The notes: a model not told the origin generated them from the sequence alone. A DNA stretch of 64,000 nt from Sipunculus nudus (GCA_026874595.1 CM049306.1:99565642-99629641); one strand, 5' to 3'; counted from the stretch's first letter, positions 1 to 12,490 are shown. Made by a program: numbers and translations.

Positions 1-3000
1 TGCAGTCTGCACTGAATAGATAAAGGATTTTTGTCTAACTGACAGGTTTTCCTTACCATGGCAATTGCAACTAACCAACACTTTCCTACATAGAATATGA
101 TTGCATGTATTCTGTTTCATTGAAGTAATATAACCCACTGATCTAATGCCCCCTTCCCACTCTTTCACTGCTGTAAAGCCTCTATGAAATTATGTACCTA
201 ATGAATGTATATGATTTTAAATTCGAGTTTCAATTTTTCACATAAAAAAGTTCTCATGCTGATATTTTCTTCAACAAATCTTTGTTTTCCTCTATCCCAT
301 AAATAATTCTCTCATTGATCAGTTCAATTCTTTTAATCTTTGACGTTACAGTACCCTGTCATGAACTGGCTTCTAAAACACATTATAGCTCATAAGATTA
401 AAAGATTTATACTAATATATCAAAGTAAAGCAACAACATCTAATGGCAAAAAATGGGTGAAATCTTGTGTTTATGACACTTATACTGGTATATAAAATAG
501 TAGATGTTTAACTTACTACAATATTTCTTTTGACACAACTATATTTGTATCATAGGCCTATCCAAAAAGTGTTCTATAATATCATACACAACCTCTTTCA
601 ATGCTGATGTGCTTGTTCTATAAGGCTTTTATGGCTAAATTATCAGTGGTATATTCACTTTCAATATATTGTACAAGAGTACTTCACAAATATGCTGTAT
701 ATGTGCACTATTTCAAATATGTGGCCTTCCATGATGTTTATGTTTTTTTTTCATATATGCATGTAATCAATAAAAAAGGGCTGTCTAAAAGCTACTTTCT
801 TTTTACATTGTGTACTTTATAATGGGAATTTACAAAATACATCTGATAAAATTTACATGTATTAAAATTGATTACATTTACACAATTATTATACATTGAT
901 TTTTTTCTTGTTATACCCAAAAATGTACATAAATTGCTTGTGGTAATATATATCACATAAAGGACATGATTTACATATAATTAACAAAGTTATAAAAAGT
1001 TTATCTAAAATGAAAAGGATGTTAACAAAAATGTACACTAGGAAATGATCATATTTTCATGAATTTTTAACTATAATTATTTTTAATAACAATTAAAAAA
1101 ATTCAGTTGGGCCTCTAAGGTCAGATGGTATTTACAACAATAATAATTTAATAGACAATGATTAACCAGGCTCACTTTCCAATAGTTTTATACCATTTGT
1201 TCATTCAAGCCCAAGTTGTACTTTCACCTAGAACTATTGATATTCAGCTAATATACCCCATGGTAATATATTAATTTCAAACCTGACCACTGCCTGTGTT
1301 TGTACAGAGAAAAACAGATACTGAAGGTAGAATATTCATCAGGCAGTGTATGGTCAAAGACTTACAGACATAAAGGGAATTGACCTATCCACCACAGCCC
1401 ATATGCTCTGCCCTTTTAACCTTATAATAAAATAAAGTTCCCAAAACAGTTGTTGACAGAGGGTCTTCCATGCCAATGATATTATTTACAAGAAAAATAA
1501 TGATGTCACAAAGGTCGATGATGTATGTCACATTGACTAACGTCATCACCTGGAATCAATTATCTTTATTGATGAATATTTCACAGTCATTGTGAACTGT
1601 ATTGCCATATTTTGGATTATTTGTCTCACAGAAATTATGTGCCAGGTAAGACATTATTATTCACATGGTTGTTGGAGGATTGACTCCTGCAACCTTTAAC
1701 CTAGAACTTTTTATACTATCTCCTTTGTATAAAAAATATTCCGGTAAACATGCTGAAGTGAGTTCTGGTACAGGCCACACATTTTGTTTTGCAGAGGTCT
1801 GTCAAATTATGCAAATTTTGTTTTATCAGATGATTAACAATTTACAATGTTTACAGTCACCTCATTGGTTGCTCATTAGTCCAATGCTCATGATTAATTA
1901 TTGAATGAATATGCAATCAAGGTCACAGTTCATGGATAGGTCAATTGGTCAGTTTAAGTCTTGTGATACATTTGCCTGTATAAGATGTATATACAATAAC
2001 AAGTATGTAGATTTTACTTATAAATGGCAAGAAATGCAAGAGGTGAGGCATGGAATGGGAGTGTAACCAGTAGCACTTGTCAGAAAAGAAATGATCATTA
2101 AAAGACTTTTTATCTATACAGTTTGTCAAAAAATGATGATTATGGACAATTCAGAATTCATATAAAATTCTCAAAATCTATAAAGCACAGATGAAATTCT
2201 GAGAAGCTAGGGAACTCTGGATAGTATTTCACCATGGATGGTTGTTCCCAAAAATGGTATTTCCCTATGATAGTATTCTCCAAAGTAATATTTTCCATTG
2301 GTTTTCTTTCCCACCAATAGTATTTCCCCTGGGTATAACTTGAAGTGAAAACAGGTCTGAGCAGGACAACGGGAGATAAGGACAGAATTCTGGATGAGTA
2401 AAACATGTATTCTGATATGTATTAATCTCACTGAGTAGGAGAGTACACTATTAATATATGTATCCAAACATATATTTACTGTACAACTGATAATCTGTCA
2501 CTTACAAACAGTTTGTAACTGTATAAGAACATTCTCAGTCTTTCTACTTTAAATGCAGAGCATTTCATAAGCCTTACAAGTTTACACAAAGATAAATGTA
2601 CATAATAATGTATGTATGTACCTTGTACAAAGTAAAACGCACTGATATATAAATGAACACTTTTTTCTATTTTGACTTTACATCTAGAGCCACTTCTAAG
2701 TCTTATAATTTAACATAAAGTCAATAAATTTTCCTAATATACCAAGTGTATATAACATATATTATGTATTATGTTCAAATATATATATATGTGTGTGAAT
2801 GTGTGTGTGATACACATTAACATATATTATATAAAGGTTAATATGTGTGTTTGTCTGTTTTATTTATTTTCCAAAAAAAGACAGTATCTACAAATACTTC
2901 TGAAATCTTTTCTGAACTTTTTTCTGTATATGTATTATATGTATCTGTTGTATATGTACAAAGAAGCAGCAAGCAATCTCAGCAGTCTGTCATGTGAATA

Positions 3001-4160
3001 CATTGCGTAGGGCAAGTTTTGCGGAAAAGCAACAAATATACATGTTATGTGTAGCATTACCATAGAGACATAACTTGGGTGATGAACAATTCTATACATC
3101 TTGTGTTCACATTTGTAAAGTTAATAACAGTACCCAAATTACATTACCCCTAAACTTTGTGCTACAGTTTCCATGGTCAAAAGCATAACAGACCATACCA
3201 AAAAGGCAATTAACACTGAAAGGCTTGACATTGAAGCTTATTTATGGTATGTTGCCAAAAAAAAGGGTTTACAGAATGTGCTACATATATTCCAATGGAA
3301 AGTATTCTGTCAAAGAAATATTTTATAATTGTTTTATATATAACATTAAAATTTCATTTTGACAATGAGTTCTGTGTGCCATGAATGTGAGACAAAATTA
3401 AAATACTTTTGAGATCTCAGGGATGACACCATTAAATACGAGAGATTCTGATTTCACAGAGACAAAGTACCCATGGCTGATAATACCAGCATGTTCTCTA
3501 CATGGAAGACCACTTGAATGTATCTGATCTGGCCCAAAGATCCCTGACTTGAACAACCAGTCTCCACCAGTGTCGCAGTGTTAATTACCTCAGCCCTCCT
3601 TTTTGTTATTTGATCAATCAATTTTTGCAAAAAAATGTGTCTTGTGTATGTGAATGTGTGTTCATGCAATCATGAATTAAATATCATGAAATTTTCTGGG
3701 CATTCCAGGAATGAGCCAATGAAAAATTGATAAGACATTGGAAAGGATCAGGCACATGATCCAGATTCAGGAATATCAAGACATATTCACAAATGTACAG
3801 TCACTTATGCATAAGTAAACCTTGAAATATGGACCAAATAAGCTAATGTAAATATGGTTTTGGGAGTATCCCACATTAGAGACCAACACATGGTGGAGGC
3901 TTGCATTCCTTAGAATGCAGATTTCTAGTTCATTCTGCAAGGTTCTTGTGGCTATCCCTATACTTTCACTGCAGTGACCTCTGGTGGGAACTGGTCCTCA
4001 CATGGGGGCATGGTAAATAGATAAGTCATGGTAAACTGACCTCTGGTGGTGACTGGAATAACCATAGGGCCATACTTTTACTCTGATATGCTTTATGAAA
4101 CCATCTGTAAATATCAGTTTGACATATTACATGTTACTTACACTGTCACATTCTGTACAG
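1..4160. other. Intergenic, no gene recognised
   Basis: AT-rich DNA with stops in all frames. The open frames here are short and lack codon bias or recognisable motifs. I see only simple-sequence stretches, for example a TG/TA-rich patch near 2,780-2,815, and short imperfect repeats such as repeated TAGTATTTC-like words at 2,220-2,335. Part of the right side may be 3' UTR of the minus-strand kelch gene that ends at 4,898. Confidence 0.5.
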
Positions 4161-4162
4161 GA

Positions 4163-4183
4163 TTTATTATATTTTTTTTATTT
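4163..4183 (-). promoter_or_regulatory. Candidate poly(A) signals for the KLHDC8-like gene
   Basis: Read on the minus strand, two AATAAA hexamers lie at 4,168-4,163 and 4,183-4,178, about 0.7 kb past the stop codon of the kelch gene. They are the right motif on the right strand, but such hexamers are frequent by chance in DNA this AT-rich, so the 3' end is only a suggestion. Confidence 0.25.
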
Positions 4184-4442
4184 TTACCTATTTACCTACA
4201 CATCTTAAACATTGGTCATGCTACATTATTTCTAACTCACTTCACTTAACCACCGCTTGCAAAAGCCAGCTTTGAGCTGCCAGGGGTACTATTCAGTTCT
4301 GTCAAGGTAAATGATCCAAAAAGGAGTAAATGTTCTGGATAAAAAGAGTGGCCTTCTTAAAATAAAAAAGAGTGAAAAAATAGAGAAAAATTAGCGACAA
4401 TTCCCCATTTCTTATCACAGACTGAATAAAAAATGTGCTTCG

Positions 4443-4445
<3 letters not shown>

Positions 4446-4479
<34 letters not shown>
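4446..4479. repeat. (AT)n microsatellite
   Basis: Uninterrupted AT dinucleotide run of about 17 units, in the presumed 3' flank or 3' UTR of the minus-strand kelch gene. Confidence 0.95.
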
Positions 4480-4484
<5 letters not shown>

Positions 4485-4897
4485 CTAGCTCCCAAAGTCA
4501 CAAACATGCATGGTGCACATTCCCCTGCATGAGGATAAGAACATTTTCAATATGTTGTTACATATGCTGGACATTTACACACATAAAAATTCAAAGTGTC
4601 CTGTTCTTGTTCTAACTGGACTGTTTAAGAAAAGGTGATATAGTCTATCTTGGAACTCTCTGACTGAAAAACAGAAGAAAAGTGTGCTGCTAAAAAAAGA
4701 GTAATTTGCATAATTTTCAGTAAATTCTCATAAAAAGAGTGACTCTTTGAAAAAAAGAGTGATTTGGCAGGCCTGCTATGCTTTATGGGATTTTTGTTAG
4801 TGGAATACAGCATGACCACTGTCTAAGGAGTGAACTGTTCCAATAGATACAGAATACTGGTACTGATGGAAGCTACTCAGTATGATTACAAGTATGG

Positions 4898-5100
4898 TTA
4901 CTTCTTACTCGGCCTACAACTCAGGGCCTCCATTGCACCACTGGGTCCATTCAGCGACAGTCCGCCCACAACATGGAGTTTATTATTTACCATGATGAAA
5001 GCACAGGAACAGTGTGCTGATGGAATGTCCTCAAGTGGGCTCCACTGGTCAGCCTCTGTGTCATATGCTTCAACTATTGTCATTGGTTTCCCAGCATTTC
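4898..5100 (-). CDS. KLHDC8B: KLHDC8-like coding exon 5 (blades 6-7, C-terminus)
   Basis: After a TTTACAG acceptor the exon completes a split glycine and encodes the rest of blade 6 (VEAYDTEADQW), the CSCAF motif and the last blade (HVVGGL). It stops shortly after MEALSCRPSKK. The C-terminus closely follows the length and ending of vertebrate KLHDC8 proteins, so the gene looks complete. Confidence 0.93.
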
Positions 5101-8100
5101 CTGTAAAGACCATTTCTAAATATAACACCTATAAAAAATATATTAATGTGATAAAATACATACCAGATATATTGTAGGTTAGATTTAAAACATGTTTTCA
5201 TCCTTGTTTATATGAAAATAACCAAATTCTTATTGGGATTTTTTTAAACCTTTGACAAAATTTATTTCCAAAGAAATACCCTGAATTCTGATTAACATTT
5301 TGTACTGAATGAAAAATACTTATTGATACAAGATTATTTGATAATACCAAATATCCGACTCTCTATTGTAATGTGTTTGCACACCAGTGTTTCAATACAG
5401 CAACAGAAAACAGAAGTGAAGGATACAAAAAATGCATAAATAAAGTTTATAAAAAATGTATATCTTGAATATTTGAGGCATGATCCTGGCTGGACCCTAA
5501 CCTCATTCTAATGATCAATTCAGTATGGGGAGTTAGAATCCAATCCATCAATACTTTTCTATTATCAAGAGTAATTAGTTTGTAAAAACAATATTCCAGG
5601 CAACAGACTAGTTGGTAACATTAGGGCAATTTTCAGCAGATTCATGTTTAACTCTATACACATATCACTGTATCTTTCAAGATTCACTCAAGCTGAAAGG
5701 TCAATTTAAAATTTTATCAGTAAAATAATTTTCCCAGCATCAGTCAAATATAATATGTTACTTTGAAAAATATCTTACAGATATGTGTACTTACCTAATC
5801 CTCCTGCTGTGATAACTTTGTCTCCAACTACACCAACAGCAAAGTCTCCACGCTTTGTAGGCATTGGTGTCCCGATCTTCCACTCCTCTGTAAAGTACAT
5901 GTGTAGTACAGGTGTAGTACAGGTGTATTACATGTAAAGTACTTGTGAAATACAGGTGTAGTACAGGTGTATTACATGTAAAGTACTTGTGAAATACAGG
6001 TGTAGTACAGGTGTATTACATGTGAAGTACAGGTGTAGTACAGGTGTATTACATGTGAAGTACTTGTGAAATACATGTGTAGTACAGGTGTATTACATGT
6101 AAAGTACTTGTGAAATACAGGTGTAGTACAGGTGTATTACATGTGAAGTACAGGTGTAGTACAGGTGTATTACATGTGAAGTACAGGCGTAGTACATATC
6201 TAGTACAGGTGTAGTGCATGTGCAGTACATGTGTAGTACAGGTGAAGTACATGTGAAGTACAGGTGTGATACATGTGAACTTCACTTAATCTTCCTTGAA
6301 ATAACTTGCCAGCTGCTAACCTCCTTTGTTGTGTTAGTTTCTGTGTGTTATGTAAATAGAGAACCATCTAAAATCTTGTTTGGTTTGCTGTGCAAATTCA
6401 TGAAGATTTACTTTTGGACACTGATTTTGTTAGTCATTGAAAATCTTTTGATTCTTGCTAGTGCCATTATTAATTACACAGATTCTTGTAGGAACCTTCA
6501 ATAATATTGTCAATTTAGAGAAAGAGGGAGAGAGAGAGGGAGAGAGAGTGAGAGTGTGTGTGTCACACCACACACACAGTGAACATATATTTCCGGGGAA
6601 CTGTAACACAGAAATCCAGAAAAATCACTCATGATCTAGGGTATAACAAAAGAGGTTTTTTTCTGATCACATCCCAGTATTGGCCTTCACGCTGTAGACT
6701 GACTCCAGTCTAACAATACAATGTGTCAACGGTTCTTTGGCTGCTGACAACTGTAAATTGGCCAAAACTTTACAAAATACAAAGTCCACAAAAAATTCTA
6801 ATGCCCTACTCAGATAATAAACACTATCTCGAAGACCAATAAATGTCCTTATGCAGAACTTGACAACAGTCCACCTAGTGCCAATCTATGTCTCACAACA
6901 CGTCTTCTGCAGAACAATTATACTATAACTCCCCTGAGACGGCAGTGTCCCAACTTTTATAACGGCACTACAACAAAAGTTCTCATAACAAGTGTTCTCG
7001 AGCTTTCTACTGGTACATTGAAATCACCAGCTAAGCCTTCCAGAAGCATCTGGACCTCTAGAATCTTCTGCCAGCTAATCAAAACAAACCATAGTCTTGT
7101 AAGTTCCAATACTTGATACATAAACAAACCAATCTAATGATCAACACAACTAATGATTTAAATAAACACAGCATTATCAAACATTACCAACTGCGTTTCC
7201 CTTATCATATCTTATTATTTTATGAGGCTTTCATTTGACATGACATGACCTTTTTTTTTAAGATTTTTTTGGTGGAGGTAACCACCTCCATTTTTAATGC
7301 TTTTGCTTAACTAAGTATATGTACATACGCAGAGCTCCATTCTGGTTTCGGACTACGTGACAGGGGCTTATATCCGATTTTTCCTGGCGTCAACCAGATT
7401 TGGTATACCACTCCTGCGGGCCCTGGGCGTGTGTCATCCCCATGACTGGGTCATAGCACTGAGGAACCCCTGAAAGGCACACTCCCTTGTGAGTGAAACA
7501 CGAATGATCGGCACAGTCTCCCCATTAAGCCTACAGAGCGCTCACCCTGGGTGGAGCCCTCCGTGAAAAATCTCACCGCCTCGGCTGAGATTCGAACTCA
7601 GGATCTCCCGGCTTTGGGTCCTACGCTCTACCCCTGAGCAACAGAAGCCGTCCTGATTAACTGAATATTTCTGATACTTGAAACTATTTATTTGATGTGC
7701 TTTGTCGCAACCTTCAGTATATAAAAGCTTGAAAACAATAATAAAACGTTTGACATGACCTGGTAAAAACATTTGTGTCAGTATGAGAGAACTAGAGATA
7801 GATGAAGACAGTGAAATAGAGTGAGAGTGATGGAGAATGTAAGACTGTGGGAGACAGCATGAGAGAGAAAGAGAGAGAGAGTGAGAGGGTGTGGAAGAAC
7901 AAGAGTAAGATGAAGACAGTGTGTGAAAGTGAGACAGAGAATGTAAGACTCGGGGAGAGAGCGAGAGAGAGAGAGAGAGAGAGATAAGATCAAGTGATGG
8001 AGAGAGAGACATTAGTCTCTAGAGAATTTGTACCTGTTTCTAGATCAAAAACCTCGCACACATCTGAGAATCCATCCTTCGCTCTCTGGTTTAATCCCCC

Positions 8101-11100
8101 AAGGCTATAAATCTTTTTATCTGTGTGGGTGTAAAGTGCAAACACTCTTTTGCTTGGAATCTTGGGTAATTCACGCCACTTCTGTTTTTCAAAACTAAAT
8201 ACTTCAAATGCATCCACTGGCACTTTTCCCTGTCTTCCACCTAAAAAGCAAAATAATGAATTCATTTAAATGAAATATTTTTCTTCTTCCAGTGAAAAAA
8301 ATATCCTACATGTAAAACAGATAAACAGAATAAGTGTACAATCATTTTAATAAGCAACTCCATCATCCTATATGTTAATCTCAGCTGGAACTCTTAATTC
8401 ACATCCTATCTATACATGCTATGTACATCAGTATAGCTATTCCCAGCTTCCTGATATCTGTTTGATCATTTAAAAGGCTTTTGTACTCAGAGAATAGAGC
8501 ATCTTTTTACATGCTTTAACCAGGATCAAAATGACTGAAATGAGTAACTGAAAATGCCTCAATTAGTCAACATGAGCCATCCCCCCCCCCCAAGAATCAT
8601 ATATTTTCTCTATTTATGCAGTTTCATTACTGATTTATCAAGAGGAGGATTGTCTCTATAAAATAATAATAACACATTTGGGAGGAAACAAATATATATA
8701 TGACTGAGGTATACTGTGATGAGAATATAAGGTTGTTATATAATGTAAACTTGTTCATTTTTTATTTTGTTACATACCTAAAACATAGAGATTATCATTT
8801 ATGAGGAATGAGAATGTGGCGTATCTGGGTGTAGGCATGCTGGGAAGGTTCTGCCACAGGTTTGTGGTGGGATCGTAACACATCAGGTAATCCTTTGGGT
8901 TTGTATCATGAGCCATGCCACCGACAACATACGCCTTACCCTCTGAAAGGTAAGTATAAGGATGATCACAATTATACATCAAGGTACAGAAAAGATATAA
9001 CATGATGATATATGGTATACAGTGAAATTTCAAAGAAAAGGCATGGTCTACATGATAATGCAGCTATTTTTGAAATACAAAATTCAATGATTATTTTAAA
9101 TTTAAGCCTGCCAAGGTTATAATGACCAAGCGAATAAGAAAACATGAACAAAAATTGCTTCTGATCTTTAACAAAAGAATATGAATTAAACATAATGTAT
9201 ATAAATTTGTTAAAATATATGGCAAATTCCATTATCTACATATTTTCTGGTAAAATGAAATACCCTGAGATTAAAATTTAATACCAGAAGAAGCTCTGGA
9301 AGATCGCAGACCTCTGCAAAGGTGGTCAGCTTCTTGATATTGACAGGAATTGTAAATCTCTGCTTCAATTAAGACACTGTCAATAATACAATGAAGCTGG
9401 TTTCACAAGTGCCAAACATTGGCGCATGAAATATATTATTCCTAGCTAAGAGAACTGTGTCAAGTTTCACCAACTTGATGGCAGCATTAAAAGTCAGCCC
9501 TGTTTGACAGAACAAAGGAGAACACACCTTGGCAAGAATGCAGGTGGAAACTTTCACTCTCTTCAGAAGTTAACACTTAAGGTTTCCCCCTAATACCAGT
9601 GATTCATGACATTCTCATACTTGGCTGGGACAGACAACTGCCCTATCTAGTAAAGGTAAAGAATCCTCTAAACAAAACTAGATCATGCAAATACATGAAG
9701 CGCCCCATGGTCATATAATTTCAGGAAATCACATCAGCATAGGCCGAAAACATTTTTGATGATATTTAGTCATTGTTGAAAATGCAAAAGTGCTAATAAA
9801 TTGCACAATTATCAACATATGCCTAAAACCACTTTTTGATGATATTTAGTCATTGTTGAAAATGCAAAAGTGCTAATAAATTGCACAATTATCAACATAT
9901 GCCTAAAACCACTTTTTGATGATATTTAGTCATTGTTGAAAATGCAAAAGTGCTTATAAATTGCACAATTATCAACATATGCCTAAAACCACTTTTTGAT
10001 GATATTTAGTCATTTTTGAAAATGCAAAAGTGCTTATAAATTGCACAATTATCAACATATGCCTAAAACTACTTTTTAATGATATTTAAGTCATTGTTGA
10101 AAAAGGCAAAAGTGCTCATAAATTGCACAATTATCAACATATGCCTAGAACCACTATTTGATGATATTTAGTCATTGCTGAAAATGCAAAAGTGCTAATA
10201 AATTGCACAATTATAGGTCAAGGTCAACCAAAAGTTGATCAGTTTGAAAGAGTCATTAGCCGATGCTTTCCACTGAATTAGAACAAAATCCAATCAAAAC
10301 CCTTGGTGCTATTGCACTAACAAACAAATGATGTCCCAAGTCTACTGTGACTTGACCTTGAAAGCATAAGCTAAGGTCATGAGCAAAATGGGTACTATTA
10401 CACAAAAAAACTGATGAACACTGCATGGTTTGGTCCAATTCTGATGAATAAAAGGAGCCAATAGCATTGACAAAGGTATCCTGTCTGACCAAGTTTTATT
10501 GTTAAATTAGGTCAAAGTGACCTTATTTCAGAAAACTATGTGAGATTAGAATGATGCAATACTGATATACAAGAATATTTGACAGTTTGCCTAAGATTCA
10601 CACAAAACCACTTTTTAATAATATTAAGTCATTGGTGAAAATGCCAAAGTGTAAAAATTGCGCAAATATGGGTCAAGGTCAACCAAAAGATAAATAGTTC
10701 AAGAGGGTCATTATACGATGTCTTCCACTATATTAGAACAAAATCCATACAAAACCCTTGGTGCTATTGTGCTAACAAACTAATAATGCCCAAAGTCTAC
10801 TGTGACTTGACCTTCAGAGCATTAGTCAAGTTCACAGCATCAGGAAAAATTTTCTGTTCCTCAATAATATAGAATTAAGATATTTAATTGATAGATGCCA
10901 GCATGTAGGAGATTTTTAGGCATTTTAAAGTGCAGAGGCGGACACCCACCCGGGTAAACAGTAAGCTCCTCGATGGGGCCCTTAATTATACCATGGTGAT
11001 CCAGATCATCTCCACAATTTAACTGTTTGTTTCTTGATACCTGTCCTAAGCCTACCTAAAGTTGCATTTAAATTTGTTCATAACATTACCAGACAAACAA

Positions 11101-11563
11101 ATTTAGTTGCTCATTGACATTTTAACTGCAGAAAAATATACCTCCAGCTGTTGGTAATGTTATGTAGTGTAATAAGATTTATACCTCTCTCAAAACATGA
11201 TAGTCCAAGAAGCCTATCTTTGAGTGACTCTCGATCTGCAAACCATTTTTTCTGATCAATATCATACACCTCAACTGCATCGAGTGGCTCCTGGCTTACA
11301 CTGACACCCCCCATGACAATAATTTGTTTGCCAACAGCTACCACAGCTGGTGCAGCCCTTTTAGTAGGCATGTTCATCAGGCGCATCCATTTTCCTCTTG
11401 TAGTATTGTACGCCTCAAAACTGTCGAGTGGTACCCCTCTCTGATCACATCCACCAATGACGTATATAATACCATCTACCTCGATTGGGGCAGAAAACAC
11501 TCTCTTTGTGGGCATTGCAGCAAAGCTTTCCCATTTGTAGTTGCTATCACCCCCAGAAGCCAT
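4898..11563 (-). CDS. KLHDC8B: KLHDC8A/B-like kelch protein, whole gene (five coding exons)
   Basis: Coding segments on the minus strand are 11563-11185, 8942-8778, 8240-8034, 5887-5795 and 5100-4898. Together they make 1,047 nt, or 348 residues plus stop; vertebrate KLHDC8A/B are about 350-354. All four introns are GT-AG and phase 1, and the joined frame has no stops. Seven kelch blades are visible, each with a double glycine (YVIGG, IVMGG, YVVGG, YVLGG, YSLGG, ITAGG, HVVGG) followed by a W about 20 residues later. No BTB domain or signal peptide is present, so this is a free-standing propeller, probably cytosolic. Human KLHDC8B is a mitotic midbody protein. The segments around GGRQGK, the MPT repeats and the CSC/GGL C-terminus fit KLHDC8 better than other kelch families. 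Whether it is closer to the A or B paralogue cannot be decided here; an invertebrate pro-orthologue is likely. Confidence 0.93.
5795..5887 (-). CDS. KLHDC8B: KLHDC8-like coding exon 4 (93 nt, blade 5-6 junction)
   Basis: Too short for most ORF calls, but the CTTTACAG acceptor and GTAAGT donor give 31 codons in frame: EEWKIGTPMPTKR, then a hydrophobic strand and ITAGG. It joins the preceding FDLET and the following GNAGKP without a stop. The acceptor lies at the very edge of an 11-bp minisatellite that fills the adjoining intron. Confidence 0.9.
5893..6280. repeat. 11-bp minisatellite in KLHDC8 intron 3
   Basis: About 390 bp of 11-bp monomers related to GTAGTACAGGT, with variants carrying ACATGTGAA or ACTTGTGAA. 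Monomers are grouped in 44-bp and longer higher-order units. The array starts about 5 bases from the 3' splice site of exon 4. The 78-codon open frame read from it is a translation of the repeat, not a gene. Confidence 0.93.
6518..6562. repeat. GA-rich / GT-rich microsatellite
   Basis: Imperfect GAGA and GTGT run ending in a small palindromic GTGTGTGTCACACCACACACAC stretch. It lies inside intron 3 of the kelch gene. Confidence 0.85.
7320..7655 (-). mobile_element. tRNA-derived SINE
   Basis: On the minus strand a tRNA-like head starts near 7,650. It has an A-box-like TGCTCAGGGGTAGAGC and, about 40 bases on, a B box GAGTTCGAATC, the two internal RNA polymerase III promoter boxes. It is followed by about 250 bp of non-tRNA body running to near 7,320. 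The head does not fold as a clean functional tRNA and lies within a transcribed intron, so a SINE is the better reading. The outer ends are approximate. Confidence 0.8.
7859..8015. repeat. GAGA microsatellite next to exon 3 donor
   Basis: Long GAGA tracts (perfect at about 7,963-7,983) in intron 3, beginning a few dozen bases inside the intron from the exon 3 donor. On the transcribed strand this is a long CU tract immediately downstream of a 5' splice site. Confidence 0.9.
8034..8240 (-). CDS. KLHDC8B: KLHDC8-like coding exon 3 (blades 4-5)
   Basis: The acceptor TTTTTAG completes the split glycine to read GGRQGKVPVDAFEVF, a strongly conserved KLHDC8 segment. The exon continues through IPSKR and YSLGGL and ends in FDLET with one base of the next codon before GTACAA. 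The intron that follows opens, within about 50 bases, into a long CT/GA microsatellite. Confidence 0.93.
8241..8777 (-). other. KLHDC8 intron 2
   Basis: GT-AG phase 1 intron of 537 bp. It holds only a run of about ten Cs at 8,581-8,590 and AT-rich sequence; no element or open frame recognised. Confidence 0.8.
8778..8942 (-). CDS. KLHDC8B: KLHDC8-like coding exon 2 (blade 3 and start of blade 4)
   Basis: A TTTCAG acceptor joins in frame to give FER-E-GKAYVVGG, matching the KLHDC8 family at this point. The exon encodes 55 codons including YDPTTNLW and MPTPRY, and ends inside the first glycine codon of YVLGG at a GTATGT donor (phase 1). Confidence 0.93.
9758..10215. repeat. 80-bp tandem repeat in KLHDC8 intron 1
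   Basis: Close to six head-to-tail copies of an 80-bp unit, anchored by GATGATATTTAGTCATTG at 9,758, 9,838, 9,918 and 9,998, then slightly shifted by indels. Copies differ by only a few substitutions, so amplification or homogenisation looks recent. A diverged copy recurs at about 10,600-10,670. Confidence 0.93.
10216..10830. repeat. Duplicated about 455-bp block beside the 80-bp array
   Basis: The segment starting GGTCAAGGTCAACC at 10,216 recurs at 10,671, including a shared AAACCCTTGGTGCTATTG word and a CTACTGTGACTTGACC word. The second copy is preceded by a decayed 80-bp unit. This suggests the array and its flank duplicated together, perhaps as part of an older transposon with a tandem-repeat core. 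Confidence 0.75.
11185..11563 (-). CDS. KLHDC8B: KLHDC8-like coding exon 1 (residues 1-127)
   Basis: It begins exactly at an ATG that directly follows a pyrimidine-rich acceptor (TTTTTTTTAG), so at least one upstream, probably non-coding, exon is expected. It encodes blades 1 and 2: WESFAAMP, a YVIGG motif, two MPTKR motifs and an IVMGG motif. It ends in FER plus one base of a split glutamate codon before GTATAA (phase 1). Open frame beyond the donor is intron read-through. Confidence 0.92.
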
Positions 11564-12295
11564 CTAAAAAAAATGTAAAATATTAAAGAATTTGAAACAT
11601 TAAAATAGGCCTCATATGGTTCAGTTTCTTATACTTCAGATGTCCACAACATGCCTTTGTTGTCAAAAACCATGAGCAAGAATCATAGAAAACAGGAAGA
11701 AAATTATAATGAATTGTAGCGTTATGAGAATTTTTTAAAATTCTGGAAGTGTCATGGAATAGAACACTGCCAAGGGACCCATGGGTTAGGGTGATCAGCT
11801 GACAAACATGACCTATGTTATTATGGGCTACCATTCAAAACTCTAAGTCACATTTTTGAAGACATATTGCCAGTTTTGTTTGTAGATTGAAGGATGACAG
11901 AAATTATATGATTGCCGAGCTGATACTGTGACAAGACCTTAGAAAATACTTGTCAGTCTCAAAATAGGCATTAAACATGACAAAGAAAGAAAATAAATTT
12001 TACATGACATGTCACAATTGAGATTTACATGGAATAAAGCTTTTTAAGATCAATATGCACAAGAAATTAAATTTAATCAATACATGAATGATTGGAAAAT
12101 TGTTGAAGATTTTTTGACACAATCTGGTTAAAAAGAAATTAATATCTTATTATTGGACAATACCAGTATTTCACTTTTATAAATAGGCTGGGATTGAAAT
12201 TGTATATGTGTGCCATCATGCAGGCTAATGAGCATAAGGTGCCGAGCTGGTGTGCTGTCACCATTTAACTTTAAGCCCTTGAAAATGGCTCAGCA
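11564..12295 (-). other. Probable KLHDC8 5' intron
   Basis: The sequence lies between the acceptor directly at the start codon and the GC-richer region near 12.3-12.7 kb. No conserved coding segment is seen. It is most simply the intron separating a 5' UTR exon from coding exon 1. Confidence 0.45.
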
Positions 12296-12490
12296 TTAGT
12301 TGGCTATAGGGCCATCCAAACTTGACCGGTTTGTAGCGACAGCAGTCACCCCAAACGTCGATTTTAGATGAACTGAAGACGATGGGGTGACAGTCCAAGC
12401 TATTGGGTTCGCATCAATTCTAGTATGTGCAGATGTGCACGCCATTTCTGACACTACTTTTTCATTTTCATCCACTTCTCGAACTGTCAT
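12296..12490 (-). other. Possible first exon, small open frame upstream of KLHDC8
   Basis: A 64-codon minus-strand frame starts at an ATG at 12,490 and sits where the first exon of the kelch gene should be. Its product matches nothing I recognise and has no KLHDC8 N-terminal counterpart. It could be 5' UTR with an upstream open frame, an N-terminal extension through an internal donor, or chance. I favour UTR. Confidence 0.25.

Noticed and set aside
6049-6285. 78-codon minus-strand open frame
   Set aside because: It is a translation of the 11-bp minisatellite; its periodic residues follow the repeat.
7588-7655. tRNA gene on the minus strand
   Set aside because: Has A and B boxes but continues into a SINE body and does not show a clean acceptor stem.
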